Source of the DNA: Neisseria subflava
GTDB lineage: Bacteria > Pseudomonadota > Gammaproteobacteria > Burkholderiales > Neisseriaceae
Assembly: GCF_024205705.1 (NCBI RefSeq)
Contig: NZ_CP073115.1
Location: forward strand, 1,364,001 to 1,428,000
DNA: 64,000 nt
Reading direction: 5' to 3'
Part shown: positions 57,232 through 64,000 of the stretch, one piece after another
Numbering within the stretch: position 1 is the stretch's first letter
Layout: every line of letters begins with the position of its first letter
Notes under the pieces: generated by a model
What the model saw: the letters and a program-made list of their open reading frames with translations, nothing else
Databases searched by the model: none
What the model was told of the DNA's origin: nothing
Position numbers and translations under genes: made by a program

Positions 57232-58367
57232 TTTTGGCAGTCCTTGTAAACGTTGTTCATATAAGCGGCAACCGCGCGGATATAGGCTTCGTCTTCCATC
57301 AAGAAGGCATCGTGGCCGTGATTGGATTTGACTTCAATGTATTGCACGGATTTTTGCGCGGCGATTAATGCCTTGACCAATTCATGCGAACGTTGCGGCG
57401 AGAAGCGCCAGTCGGTACTGAAGCTGGCAACAAAGAATTTGGCCTGCACATTCTCCACGGCACGCGTGAGGTTGTGGCCGTAATCGGCAGCCGGGTCGAA
57501 GTAGTCAAGCGCCTTGGTCATCAGCAGATAAGTATTGGCATCAAAGCGGCCGACAAACTTATCGCCTTGATAGCGAAGATAAGATTCCACTTCAAATTCA
57601 ACGCCGTAGCCATACTGATAACCGTCTGATTTTAAATCTCGGCCAAATTTTTTACCCAAGCCGTCTTCGGCAAGATAGGTGATGTGCCCCATCATACGCG
57701 CGATACGCAAACCGCGTGAAGGAACGGTATGATGGCTGCGGTAATTGCCTTCATGGAAATCTGGATCGGTCAAAATCGCCTGACGGGCAACATCGTTAAA
57801 CGCGATGTTTTGAGTGGAAAGTTTAGGCGCAGAAGCGATGACGAGCGCATGGGCAACGCGTTCAGGCAAAGAAATCGTCCATTGCAATGCCTGCATACCG
57901 CCCAAACTGCCGCCGACAATGGCAGCCCATTTTTGAATACCGAGATAATCGGCAAGCATGGATTGGGACTTCACCCAGTCTTTGACGGTTACTACAGGGA
58001 AATCCGCGCCATATTCGCGGCCGGTTTCAGGATTCTCGGACAAAGGGCCGGTGCTGCCGTCACAGCCGCCCAAGTTGTTCAAACCGACAACAAAAAAGCG
58101 TTCGGTATCGATAGGTTTGCCGGGGCCGACCATATTGTCCCACCAACCGGGGTATTTATCCTCCGCACTGTGCTTGCCGGCAACGTGATGATTGCCTGAC
58201 AGGGCGTGGCAGATAAGGACGGCATTACTTTTGTCGGCATTGAGTGTGCCGTAGGTTTCAATCATCAGGTCGAAACGGGGTAAGGTTTTGCCGTTTTCCA
58301 GAGCAAGCGGTGTGTCAAACGGGATTTTCTGGGGCGTTACAATGCCCACTGAGGCATTTGTTGTCAT
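57228..58367 (-). CDS. metX: Homoserine O-acyltransferase
   Basis: 379 residues of the alpha/beta hydrolase fold. The nucleophile Ser lies in VGGSLGGMQALQW near residue 153-165, the catalytic His in NHGHDAFLME near 346-355, and the Asp in the preceding strand. The first step of methionine synthesis from homoserine; with the adjacent metW (4-bp overlap) it is likely the succinyl-CoA-using type, as in other metXW organisms. TATAAT on the minus strand lies at about 58399-58404 before the start. Confidence 0.94.
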   Translation of the reverse strand: MTTNASVGIVTPQKIPFDTPLALENGKTLPRFDLMIETYGTLNADKSNAVLICHALSGNHHVAGKHSAEDKYPGWWDNMVGPGKPIDTERFFVVGLNNLGGCDGSTGPLSENPETGREYGADFPVVTVKDWVKSQSMLADYLGIQKWAAIVGGSLGGMQALQWTISLPERVAHALVIASAPKLSTQNIAFNDVARQAILTDPDFHEGNYRSHHTVPSRGLRIARMMGHITYLAEDGLGKKFGRDLKSDGYQYGYGVEFEVESYLRYQGDKFVGRFDANTYLLMTKALDYFDPAADYGHNLTRAVENVQAKFFVASFSTDWRFSPQRSHELVKALIAAQKSVQYIEVKSNHGHDAFLMEDEAYIRAVAAYMNNVYKDCQK

Positions 58368-58483
58368 TTGTAATTTCCAAGTGAAGCGGCAAAAGGGGTA
58401 TTATAACGTTTCGTTTTTGTTTTGTGCATGAGGCTTCAGACGGCCTGCCTTAATTAAAGGCAATATTTTTGAGAGGATGTAGA

Positions 58484-58684
58484 ATGATAGGCAGGCTTTT
58501 ACGATTTTTTTTCTTTTGCGCCATCGCGGCATTGATTGTGAACCGTCTGTTCAGCCGCAAACAAAAGCGCACCATTCGGGAAATCGCCAAAATCAGCGCG
58601 TGGGTATTACTGGGCGCGGCGACGGCTACGCTGTTTTGGTATTTGATGATGCTGTTTTTCAAGCATATTCCCAATTCTTATTGA
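58484..58684 (+). CDS. Small membrane protein, unknown function
   Basis: 66 residues. Two hydrophobic segments (LLRFFFFCAIAALIVNRLF and ISAWVLLGAATATLFWYLMM) flank a basic turn (SRKQKRTIREIAK), so a small hairpin membrane protein with both ends outside or inside. GAGAGGATG with ATG at 58484 supports this start; an upstream TTG is rejected. No family recognised. Confidence 0.65.
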   Translation: MIGRLLRFFFFCAIAALIVNRLFSRKQKRTIREIAKISAWVLLGAATATLFWYLMMLFFKHIPNSY

Positions 58685-58697
58685 AATAAAATATAAA

Positions 58698-58738
58698 AGG
58701 CCGTCTGAAAACCTTAATCCAGCGTTTTCAGACGGCCT
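58698..58738. terminator. Bidirectional DUS terminator, small membrane protein / nadE
   Basis: AGGCCGTCTGAA (58698-58709) and its complement (58727-58738) between convergent genes. Confidence 0.7.
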
Positions 58739-58752
58739 TTTGATATTCAAAC

Positions 58753-59541
58753 TTAAAACAATTCTTCCGGAATCTTGCAAACCGGAATCGGATTGACTTT
58801 GTGCTGCATGGCTTTGTGCAATCGTGTATAGATTGCCAAAACTTCGCGCTGTCTGCCCTCAAAATCTTCTGGCTTGTGGCTGCCGTACACGCTCATCGCC
58901 CATTCGAGTTCGGGATAAGATGCGCCCATTTGCTCTTCATCGGTACGCTCGGTATCCCAAAGGCCGTCTGTCGGTACAGCTTTTTGAATGTCTTCCGATA
59001 CGTCCAACTCGGCTGCCAACGCGTACACTTGAGTTTTGGTCAAATCGGCAATCGGGCTGATGTCCACGCCGCCGTCGCCGTATTTGGTGAAAAAACCGAC
59101 GCCGAAATCTTCAATTTTGTTGCCTGTCCCCGCCACCAGCAAACCATGCAACTGGCCGTAATAATAAAGCGTCGTCATGCGCAGGCGGCTGCGTGCATTG
59201 GCCAGTGCCAGCTGTTTGTTAGGAAATTCAGTTTCGCTGACGTCAACGGTATCGGCAAACGTATCGAACGCCGGGGTCAAATCAACGCTTTGCGCTTTTA
59301 CATTGGGATAACGCTGTTTCAGACGGCCCATGTGTTCTTGTGCGCGGTTGACTTGGTCAGACTTCTGACGAATCGGCATTTCCAACAACAAAACCGACAA
59401 ACCGGTTTGCGCGGCAAGTGTGGAAACCACGGCAGAATCGATGCCGCCGGATACGCCGACGACAAAACCTTTAGCACGCGCCTGCTCGGCGTAATCTTTG
59501 AGCCATTGAACGATATGGCGGATGATGGCTTGGGTTTGCAT
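58753..59541 (-). CDS. nadE: NH3-dependent NAD+ synthetase
   Basis: 262 residues. It amidates deamido-NAD+ with ammonia and ATP, the last step of NAD synthesis. The pyrophosphatase loop is GVSGGIDSAVVSTLAAQTG near residues 27-45. NARSRLRMTTLYYYGQL near 125-141 and GTGNKIEDFGVGFFTKYGDG near 147-166 complete the active site; no glutaminase domain is present. ATG at 59541 starts directly at the domain; a long in-frame N-terminal reading is rejected. Ends in the shared DUS hairpin. Confidence 0.95.
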   Translation of the reverse strand: MQTQAIIRHIVQWLKDYAEQARAKGFVVGVSGGIDSAVVSTLAAQTGLSVLLLEMPIRQKSDQVNRAQEHMGRLKQRYPNVKAQSVDLTPAFDTFADTVDVSETEFPNKQLALANARSRLRMTTLYYYGQLHGLLVAGTGNKIEDFGVGFFTKYGDGGVDISPIADLTKTQVYALAAELDVSEDIQKAVPTDGLWDTERTDEEQMGASYPELEWAMSVYGSHKPEDFEGRQREVLAIYTRLHKAMQHKVNPIPVCKIPEELF

Positions 59542-59643
59542 GGGGATAAATGTTCGCTTCAAATAAAACGAATGATAGCCTGATTTGCACTTGTCTGAAA
59601 GACGACAGGGTATAATGCCCTTTTTATTTCTTGCACGCACACC

Positions 59644-59922
59644 ATGTCCAAACCCATCCTTCTGCGCTGGCTCGCCGTCTGCCTGATTCCGCTCGCCACT
59701 CTTTTGTGGTTTGCCCTCAACCCGCCCGAAGACAAAACGCAACACCTCATCAACGGCATCATCCTTGCCTGCGAAGCCACGTTCCTATTCAAATTCGTCC
59801 TCTTTGACGTCATCAAACACCACCTCAAACAAGAGCCTGAATTGAAACGGCAAAGCATTTGGATGTTTATCCCGATTGTTTTGCTGATTGTTTATTTGTT
59901 CCACTATTTCGGCGCATTCTGA
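59644..59922 (+). CDS. Small membrane protein, unknown function
   Basis: 92 residues, mostly two hydrophobic segments (LLRWLAVCLIPLATLLWFAL and IPIVLLIVYLFHYFGAF) around a Lys/Glu-rich loop (KHHLKQEPELKRQSI). A TATAAT lies about 30 nt before the ATG. No domain recognised; the gene precedes earP by 30 nt with a DUS in the gap. Confidence 0.65.
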   Translation: MSKPILLRWLAVCLIPLATLLWFALNPPEDKTQHLINGIILACEATFLFKFVLFDVIKHHLKQEPELKRQSIWMFIPIVLLIVYLFHYFGAF

Positions 59923-59953
59923 TGTTTTCAGACGGCCTTGGGCATATTTTTCC

Positions 59954-61111
59954 ATGAACACCAACCCACCTTATACCTGCTGGATTTTTTGCAACGTCAT
60001 CGACAACTTCGGCGACATCGGCGTTTCATGGCGGCTGGCACGTGTTTTGCAACGCGAACTCGGCTGGCAAGTGCATTTGTGGACAGACGATTTCCCATCC
60101 CTTCAGGCACTCTGCCCTGATTTGGCCTCGATTCCCAATATCCATCAAGGCATCGGCATTCACGCTTGGCAAGCTGATCATGCCGAAGATACCGATACAG
60201 CCCCTACCCCCGACATCGTCATCGAAACCTTCGCCTGCGAACTGCCCGACAATGTTCAAACCATCATTCGCCGACACCGACCACTTTGGCTTAACTGGGA
60301 ATACCTCAGCGCGGAAGACAGCAACGAGAGGCTGCACTTAATGCCCTCGCCCCAAGCCGGCGGCATACAGAAATACTTTTGGTTTATGGGTTTCAGCGAA
60401 AAAAGCGGCGGCCTGCTGCGCGAACTCGATTACGCCGAATCTGCCGGCTTTGATACAGAAGCCTTACGCCGACAACTCAAACTTCCTGCAAAAAATGCGC
60501 CCGAATGGCTGCTTTTCGGCTATCAAAGCGATATTTGGGCAAAATGGCTGACCATGTGGCAACAGGCCAACCAACCTATTACCCTGCTGCTTGCAGGTAC
60601 ACAAATCATCGCCAGCCTGAAAAACAGCGGCCTAGTGCCACAAAACGCCCTGCTTGAAGACGGCGATATGTATCAGAGCGAACACGTTACCCTGATCAAA
60701 ATCCCTTTTGTCCCCCAACAGGATTTCGATAAACTGCTCAACCTTGCCGACGGCGCCGTCATACGCGGCGAAGACAGCTTTGTTCGCGCCCAGCTCGCCG
60801 GAAAACCTTTCTTTTGGCACATCTATCCGCAAGAAGAAAATATCCATCTCGACAAACTACACGCGTTTTGGAACAAAGCACATCAGGTTTATCCGGATGT
60901 TGTCGCCACGGCACACCGCCGCCTTTCCGACGAACTCAACAACGGAGAAGCACTCAGCGACAGCCAGCGCCTGCAAGCATGGCAAACCCTGACGGCACAC
61001 CAAAACGAATGGCGCCAAAGCGCGGCAAAATGGCGGGACGGACTTTTTGCCCAAAAAAGTGCCGTCGAAAAACTTGCCGCCTTTATTTCAAAGCACAAAA
61101 AAATACGCTAA
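59954..61111 (+). CDS. earP: EF-P arginine rhamnosyltransferase
   Basis: 385 residues of the GT-B type family GT104. EarP attaches rhamnose from dTDP-beta-L-rhamnose to Arg32 of elongation factor P. The N-terminal NVIDNFGDIGVSWRLARVLQ holds the catalytic Asp, and RGEDSFVRAQLAGKPFFWHI near residue 275-295 binds the nucleotide sugar. The next gene is efp, whose Arg32 is present, so enzyme and target are adjacent. ATG at 59954 gives the family N-terminus; an in-frame upstream start is rejected. Confidence 0.93.
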   Translation: MNTNPPYTCWIFCNVIDNFGDIGVSWRLARVLQRELGWQVHLWTDDFPSLQALCPDLASIPNIHQGIGIHAWQADHAEDTDTAPTPDIVIETFACELPDNVQTIIRRHRPLWLNWEYLSAEDSNERLHLMPSPQAGGIQKYFWFMGFSEKSGGLLRELDYAESAGFDTEALRRQLKLPAKNAPEWLLFGYQSDIWAKWLTMWQQANQPITLLLAGTQIIASLKNSGLVPQNALLEDGDMYQSEHVTLIKIPFVPQQDFDKLLNLADGAVIRGEDSFVRAQLAGKPFFWHIYPQEENIHLDKLHAFWNKAHQVYPDVVATAHRRLSDELNNGEALSDSQRLQAWQTLTAHQNEWRQSAAKWRDGLFAQKSAVEKLAAFISKHKKIR

Positions 61112-61153
61112 AATAGCGCGTTTTATTACAACCGATTTGATTGGAAAACTACA

Positions 61154-61714
61154 ATGAAAACAGCACAAGAACTGCGCGCCGGCAACGTATTTATGGTTGG
61201 CAACGACCCTATGGTTGTTCAAAAAACCGAATACATCAAAGGCGGTCGCTCTTCCGCCAAAGTCAGCATGAAACTGAAAAACCTGCTGACCGGTGCCGCT
61301 TCTGAAAGCATTTACAAAGCCGACGACAAATTCGACGTCGTAATCTTGGCCCGCAAAAACTGTACTTACAGCTACTTTGCCGACCCAATGTACGTCTTCA
61401 TGGACGAAGAATTCAACCAATACGAAATCGAAGCCGACAACATCGGCGACGCGTTGAAATTCATCGTTGACGGCATGGAAGACGTATGCGAAGTAACTTT
61501 CTACGAAGGCAACCCAATCTCCGTAGAATTGCCTACCATCATCGTTCGCGAAGTTGAATACACCGAGCCTGCCGTTAAAGGCGATACCTCCGGTAAAGTA
61601 ATGAAAACCGCACGTCTGGTTGGCGGCACTGAAATCCAAGTGATGTCTTACATCGAAAACGGCGACAAAGTCGAAATCGATACCCGTACCGGCGAATTCC
61701 GCAAACGTGCTTAA
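61154..61714 (+). CDS. efp: Translation elongation factor P
   Basis: 186 residues. EF-P relieves ribosome stalling at consecutive prolines. The modification loop is YIKGGRSSAKVSMKL with Arg32 exactly where EarP rhamnosylates; no Lys is present at this position, so the EpmA/lysyl pathway is excluded. Three beta domains follow (KVEIDTRTGEFRKRA ends the protein). It forms a two-gene unit with earP and ends in a DUS terminator. Confidence 0.97.
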   Translation: MKTAQELRAGNVFMVGNDPMVVQKTEYIKGGRSSAKVSMKLKNLLTGAASESIYKADDKFDVVILARKNCTYSYFADPMYVFMDEEFNQYEIEADNIGDALKFIVDGMEDVCEVTFYEGNPISVELPTIIVREVEYTEPAVKGDTSGKVMKTARLVGGTEIQVMSYIENGDKVEIDTRTGEFRKRA

Positions 61715-61732
61715 TCAGCCCGTAACACAAAA

Positions 61733-61758
61733 AGGCCGTCTGAATATTCAGACGGCCT
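61733..61758. terminator. Bidirectional DUS terminator, efp / mlaC
   Basis: AGGCCGTCTGAA (61733-61744) and its complement (61747-61758), two bases apart, between convergent genes. Confidence 0.72.
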
Positions 61759-61773
61759 TTTTATCAATCTGCC

Positions 61774-62373
61774 TTATTGTTTCTTCAAGCCCTTGGCTTC
61801 GACAGTCGCAATCGTACCGTCAATGCCTTTGTTCTTAATCAGCTCGCCAAATTGGTTACGGTATACCGTTACCAAGCTGGTACCGTCCACGCGGATGTTG
61901 TAAATCTTATACGCACCGCCACTTTGGTAAAGCTGGTAGGCCACTTCATACTTGGTACCTTTTTTGGTCTGAATTTCCGAGAAAACGTCAAACTTATTGC
62001 CGTTTGCCGTCATCTTTGGCAACAGGCGCACATTTGCATCCGCCGCACCAATCAGTGCAGAATGCGAGTACATCGCAATCACCATATCTTTGAATGCACG
62101 GATAAAATCGGTTTTCTGCTTGGCAGAAAATTCACGCCATGGCGCACCAACCGCCAAAGCCGAAATACGCTCATAATCCAGATAACGGTTGGCATACTGC
62201 TCAACCTGTTTCACACGTTGCGCTTCTGTCAAAGAAGTATTGCGTGCAATTTTCAACACAGCATCAATGTTCTGCTGCATCTGTTTTTGCGCAGGATGCG
62301 TTTCCGCTGCCACATAAGGCGCGGCAATTACCATTGGTGCTGCCACAATCAAAGTCTGAAGAAAACGGTTCAT
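61774..62373 (-). CDS. mlaC: MlaC-type phospholipid transport protein
   Basis: 199 residues. A signal peptide (MNRFLQTLIVAAPMVIAAPYVAAE) is followed by the MlaC/Ttg2D domain (YLDYERISALAVGAPWREFS, then NIRVDGTSLVTVYRNQF). MlaC carries phospholipids between the outer-membrane MlaA complex and the inner-membrane Mla transporter, maintaining outer-membrane asymmetry. The partner genes are not in this window. ATG at 62373 is preferred over the ATG 12 bases upstream because GGAT precedes it at good spacing. Confidence 0.9.
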   Translation of the reverse strand: MNRFLQTLIVAAPMVIAAPYVAAETHPAQKQMQQNIDAVLKIARNTSLTEAQRVKQVEQYANRYLDYERISALAVGAPWREFSAKQKTDFIRAFKDMVIAMYSHSALIGAADANVRLLPKMTANGNKFDVFSEIQTKKGTKYEVAYQLYQSGGAYKIYNIRVDGTSLVTVYRNQFGELIKNKGIDGTIATVEAKGLKKQ

Positions 62374-62538
62374 GACGATATCCATCCAAAATAAAACCGC
62401 ATTTTAAAAACAATCTATTCCAAAAAACTTAATTCTTTGTAAAAGCTGACATGAGCAATGAAAAATCCTGCAATCAAATTTCAGACGGCCTGATAAAAAT
62501 AAGATAACATGTGAACACTATTTTAAAAGGAAAAAGCC

Positions 62539-62754
62539 ATGCCCTACGTCAACATCAAAGTAACCGGCGGCAGCGAAGCCCCGAGTGCAGAGCAAAAAGC
62601 CGAATTAATCCGCGGAGTAACCGAATTACTCTCAAGCGTTCTCAATAAAAATCCCGAGACGACCGTCGTCGTCATCGACGAAATCGAGACGGACAACTGG
62701 GGCATAGGCGGCAAAAGCGTGACGGTTCGCCGTTCCGAAGCGCGCAATAAGTAA
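62539..62754 (+). CDS. 4-oxalocrotonate tautomerase-like protein
   Basis: 71 residues. The N-terminal Met-Pro (MPYVNIKVTGGSEAPSAEQK) provides the catalytic Pro1 after Met removal, and VVVIDEIETDNWGIGGKSV carries the Arg/Leu-type tail of the tautomerase superfamily. Substrate unknown. AAAGGAAAAAGCC precedes the ATG. Monocistronic. Confidence 0.85.
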   Translation: MPYVNIKVTGGSEAPSAEQKAELIRGVTELLSSVLNKNPETTVVVIDEIETDNWGIGGKSVTVRRSEARNK

Positions 62755-62838
62755 GCTTTGACCGTCTGAAGCCCTTTTAATTTACCCACAAAAAGAGTAC
62801 ATTTATCCCATTGTTAACAATTTTACGGAACACACATC

Positions 62839-64000
62839 ATGGAGAAATTCCCCAAATCATCCAAACTGGACCACGTTTGCTACGACATCCGCGGCCCGGT
62901 TCACAAAAAAGCCCTGCAACTGGAAGAAGAAGGCAACAAAATCCTCAAGCTCAATATCGGCAATCCGGCTCCGTTCGGCTTTGAAGCACCTGATGAAATC
63001 TTGGTTGACGTCATCCGCAATCTGCCGACTTCTCAAGGCTATTGCGACTCCAAAGGCCTTTATTCCGCACGCAAAGCCATCGTCCACTACTACCAAACCA
63101 AAGGACTGCTCGACGTTACCGTCAACGACGTTTACATCGGCAACGGCGTCTCCGAATTGATTACCATGTCCATGCAGGCGCTGCTCAACGACGGCGACGA
63201 AATCCTGATTCCTGCACCGGACTATCCTTTGTGGACCGCCGCCGCAACACTGGCAGGCGGTACCGTCCGCCATTATCTATGCGACGAAGAAAACAACTGG
63301 TTCCCCAACCTGGCCGACATGGAAGCAAAAATTACACCTAAAACCAAAGCCATTGTCGTCATCAACCCCAACAACCCTACCGGCGCGGTGTACAGCAAAG
63401 AAATCCTGCTCGAAATCGCCGAACTGGCGCGTAAACACGGCCTGATTATTTTTGCCGACGAAATTTACGACAAAATTCTTTATGACGGTGCCGTACACCA
63501 TCATATTGCCGCCCTTGCTCCCGACTTGCTGACCATTACGTTTAACGGCCTTTCCAAAGCCTACCGCGTAGCCGGTTTCCGTCAAGGCTGGATGGTTCTC
63601 AACGGTCCGAAACATCATGCCAAGGGCTATATCGAAGGCCTCGATATGCTCTCCTCTATGCGCCTTTGTGCCACCACACCCATGCAACACGCCATTCAGA
63701 CGGCCTTAGGCGGATACCAAAGCATCAACGAATTCCTCCTTCCCGGCGGCCGCCTGCTCGAGCAACGCAACAAAGCATGGGAACTGGTCAACCAGATTCC
63801 GGGCATATCCTGCGTCAAACCCATGGGCGCATTGTATATGTTCCCCAAAATCGATACCGAAATGTACAGCATCCACGACGACATGAAATTCATCTACGAC
63901 TTACTCGTGCGTGAAAAAGTCCTGTTCGTCCAAGGCACAGGCTTCAACTGGATACGCCCCGACCACTTCCGTATCGTTACCCTGCCTCCCGTTCATCAAA
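62839..64000 (+). CDS. alaA: Alanine-type aminotransferase (AlaA-like), cut by the window edge
   Basis: First 387 residues of a class I pyridoxal-phosphate aminotransferase. Motifs visible are LNIGNPAPFGFEAPDEIL near 39-56, the substrate/cofactor region GNGVSELITMSMQALLNDGD near 101-120, VINPNNPTGAVYS near 176-188, and FNGLSKAYRVAGFRQGW near 235-251 with the PLP Lys. AlaA makes alanine from pyruvate with glutamate. The C-terminus runs past position 64000. A DUS-like TTCAGACGGCCT lies inside the gene (about 63695-63706). Confidence 0.88.
   Translation, partial: MEKFPKSSKLDHVCYDIRGPVHKKALQLEEEGNKILKLNIGNPAPFGFEAPDEILVDVIRNLPTSQGYCDSKGLYSARKAIVHYYQTKGLLDVTVNDVYIGNGVSELITMSMQALLNDGDEILIPAPDYPLWTAAATLAGGTVRHYLCDEENNWFPNLADMEAKITPKTKAIVVINPNNPTGAVYSKEILLEIAELARKHGLIIFADEIYDKILYDGAVHHHIAALAPDLLTITFNGLSKAYRVAGFRQGWMVLNGPKHHAKGYIEGLDMLSSMRLCATTPMQHAIQTALGGYQSINEFLLPGGRLLEQRNKAWELVNQIPGISCVKPMGALYMFPKIDTEMYSIHDDMKFIYDLLVREKVLFVQGTGFNWIRPDHFRIVTLPPVHQ

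Noticed and set aside
1..64000. CRISPR arrays, tRNA and rRNA genes
   Set aside because: No regularly spaced direct repeats and no tRNA or rRNA sequence were recognised; the frequent short repeats are uptake sequences.

Overview
The window is a chromosomal segment of a commensal-type Neisseria. The main evidence is the DNA uptake sequence AGGCCGTCTGAA (the AG-DUS dialect of the N. subflava/flavescens/mucosa side of the genus). It occurs dozens of times, mostly as inverted pairs acting as terminators. The core genes agree with this: kdsA, trpG/trpD, waaF, guaB, rlmJ, earP-efp, metX-metW and mlaC. Species cannot be fixed from the sequence alone. No tRNA, rRNA or CRISPR array was seen.

Layout. 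(1) 1-8.98 kb is a type VI secretion effector array on the minus strand: vgrG, a Tle5-like phospholipase D, an immunity lipoprotein, then a second near-identical vgrG that runs off the left edge and whose ATG is changed to ATA. An IS5-family (IS1106-like) remnant sits next to it. (2) 9-16.7 kb holds kdsA, panD, a frameshifted DUF945 gene, an orphan HNH-nuclease/SUKH-immunity pair, trpG-trpD and small conserved genes. (3) 16.7-20.3 kb is a copper island: copA, two copZ paralogues and a cueR-like regulator. One copZ plus cueR is bounded by Eikenella-type uptake sequences (AGGCTACCTGAA), suggesting import from another genus. (4) 20.3-46.7 kb is mostly housekeeping: transporters (SotB-like, DASS, Dcu, AEC), central carbon metabolism (pgm, rpe, fbp), ribE, rlmJ, LOS biosynthesis (waaF and a two-domain glycosyltransferase), guaB, dusC, a hemerythrin-like stress protein, a YadA-type trimeric autotransporter, a frameshifted acyl/acetyltransferase and plsC. 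(5) About 46.75-54.17 kb is a filamentous prophage of the Neisseria Nf/MDA type (Rep, ssDNA-binding protein, coat proteins, TspB, gVI-like, Zot) ending in an IS110-family (Piv-like) recombinase. A structured non-coding stretch before the recombinase could be a bridge RNA. (6) 54.3-64 kb is core again: gloA, a low-molecular-weight phosphatase, metX-metW, nadE, earP-efp, mlaC, a tautomerase and an alaA-like aminotransferase cut by the right edge.

How the parts work together. VgrG is predicted to carry the phospholipase through the T6SS spike, with the lipoprotein protecting the producer in the periplasm. CopA exports Cu(I) supplied by CopZ under CueR control. EarP rhamnosylates EF-P at Arg32, which is present. 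KdsA, WaaF and the glycosyltransferase feed LOS core synthesis. Candidate FNR and NsrR operators precede dcu and the hemerythrin gene, which fits oxygen-limited, nitrosative life on mucosa. Four genes show damaged starts or frames (vgrG copy 1, DUF945, the acyltransferase and phage rep).
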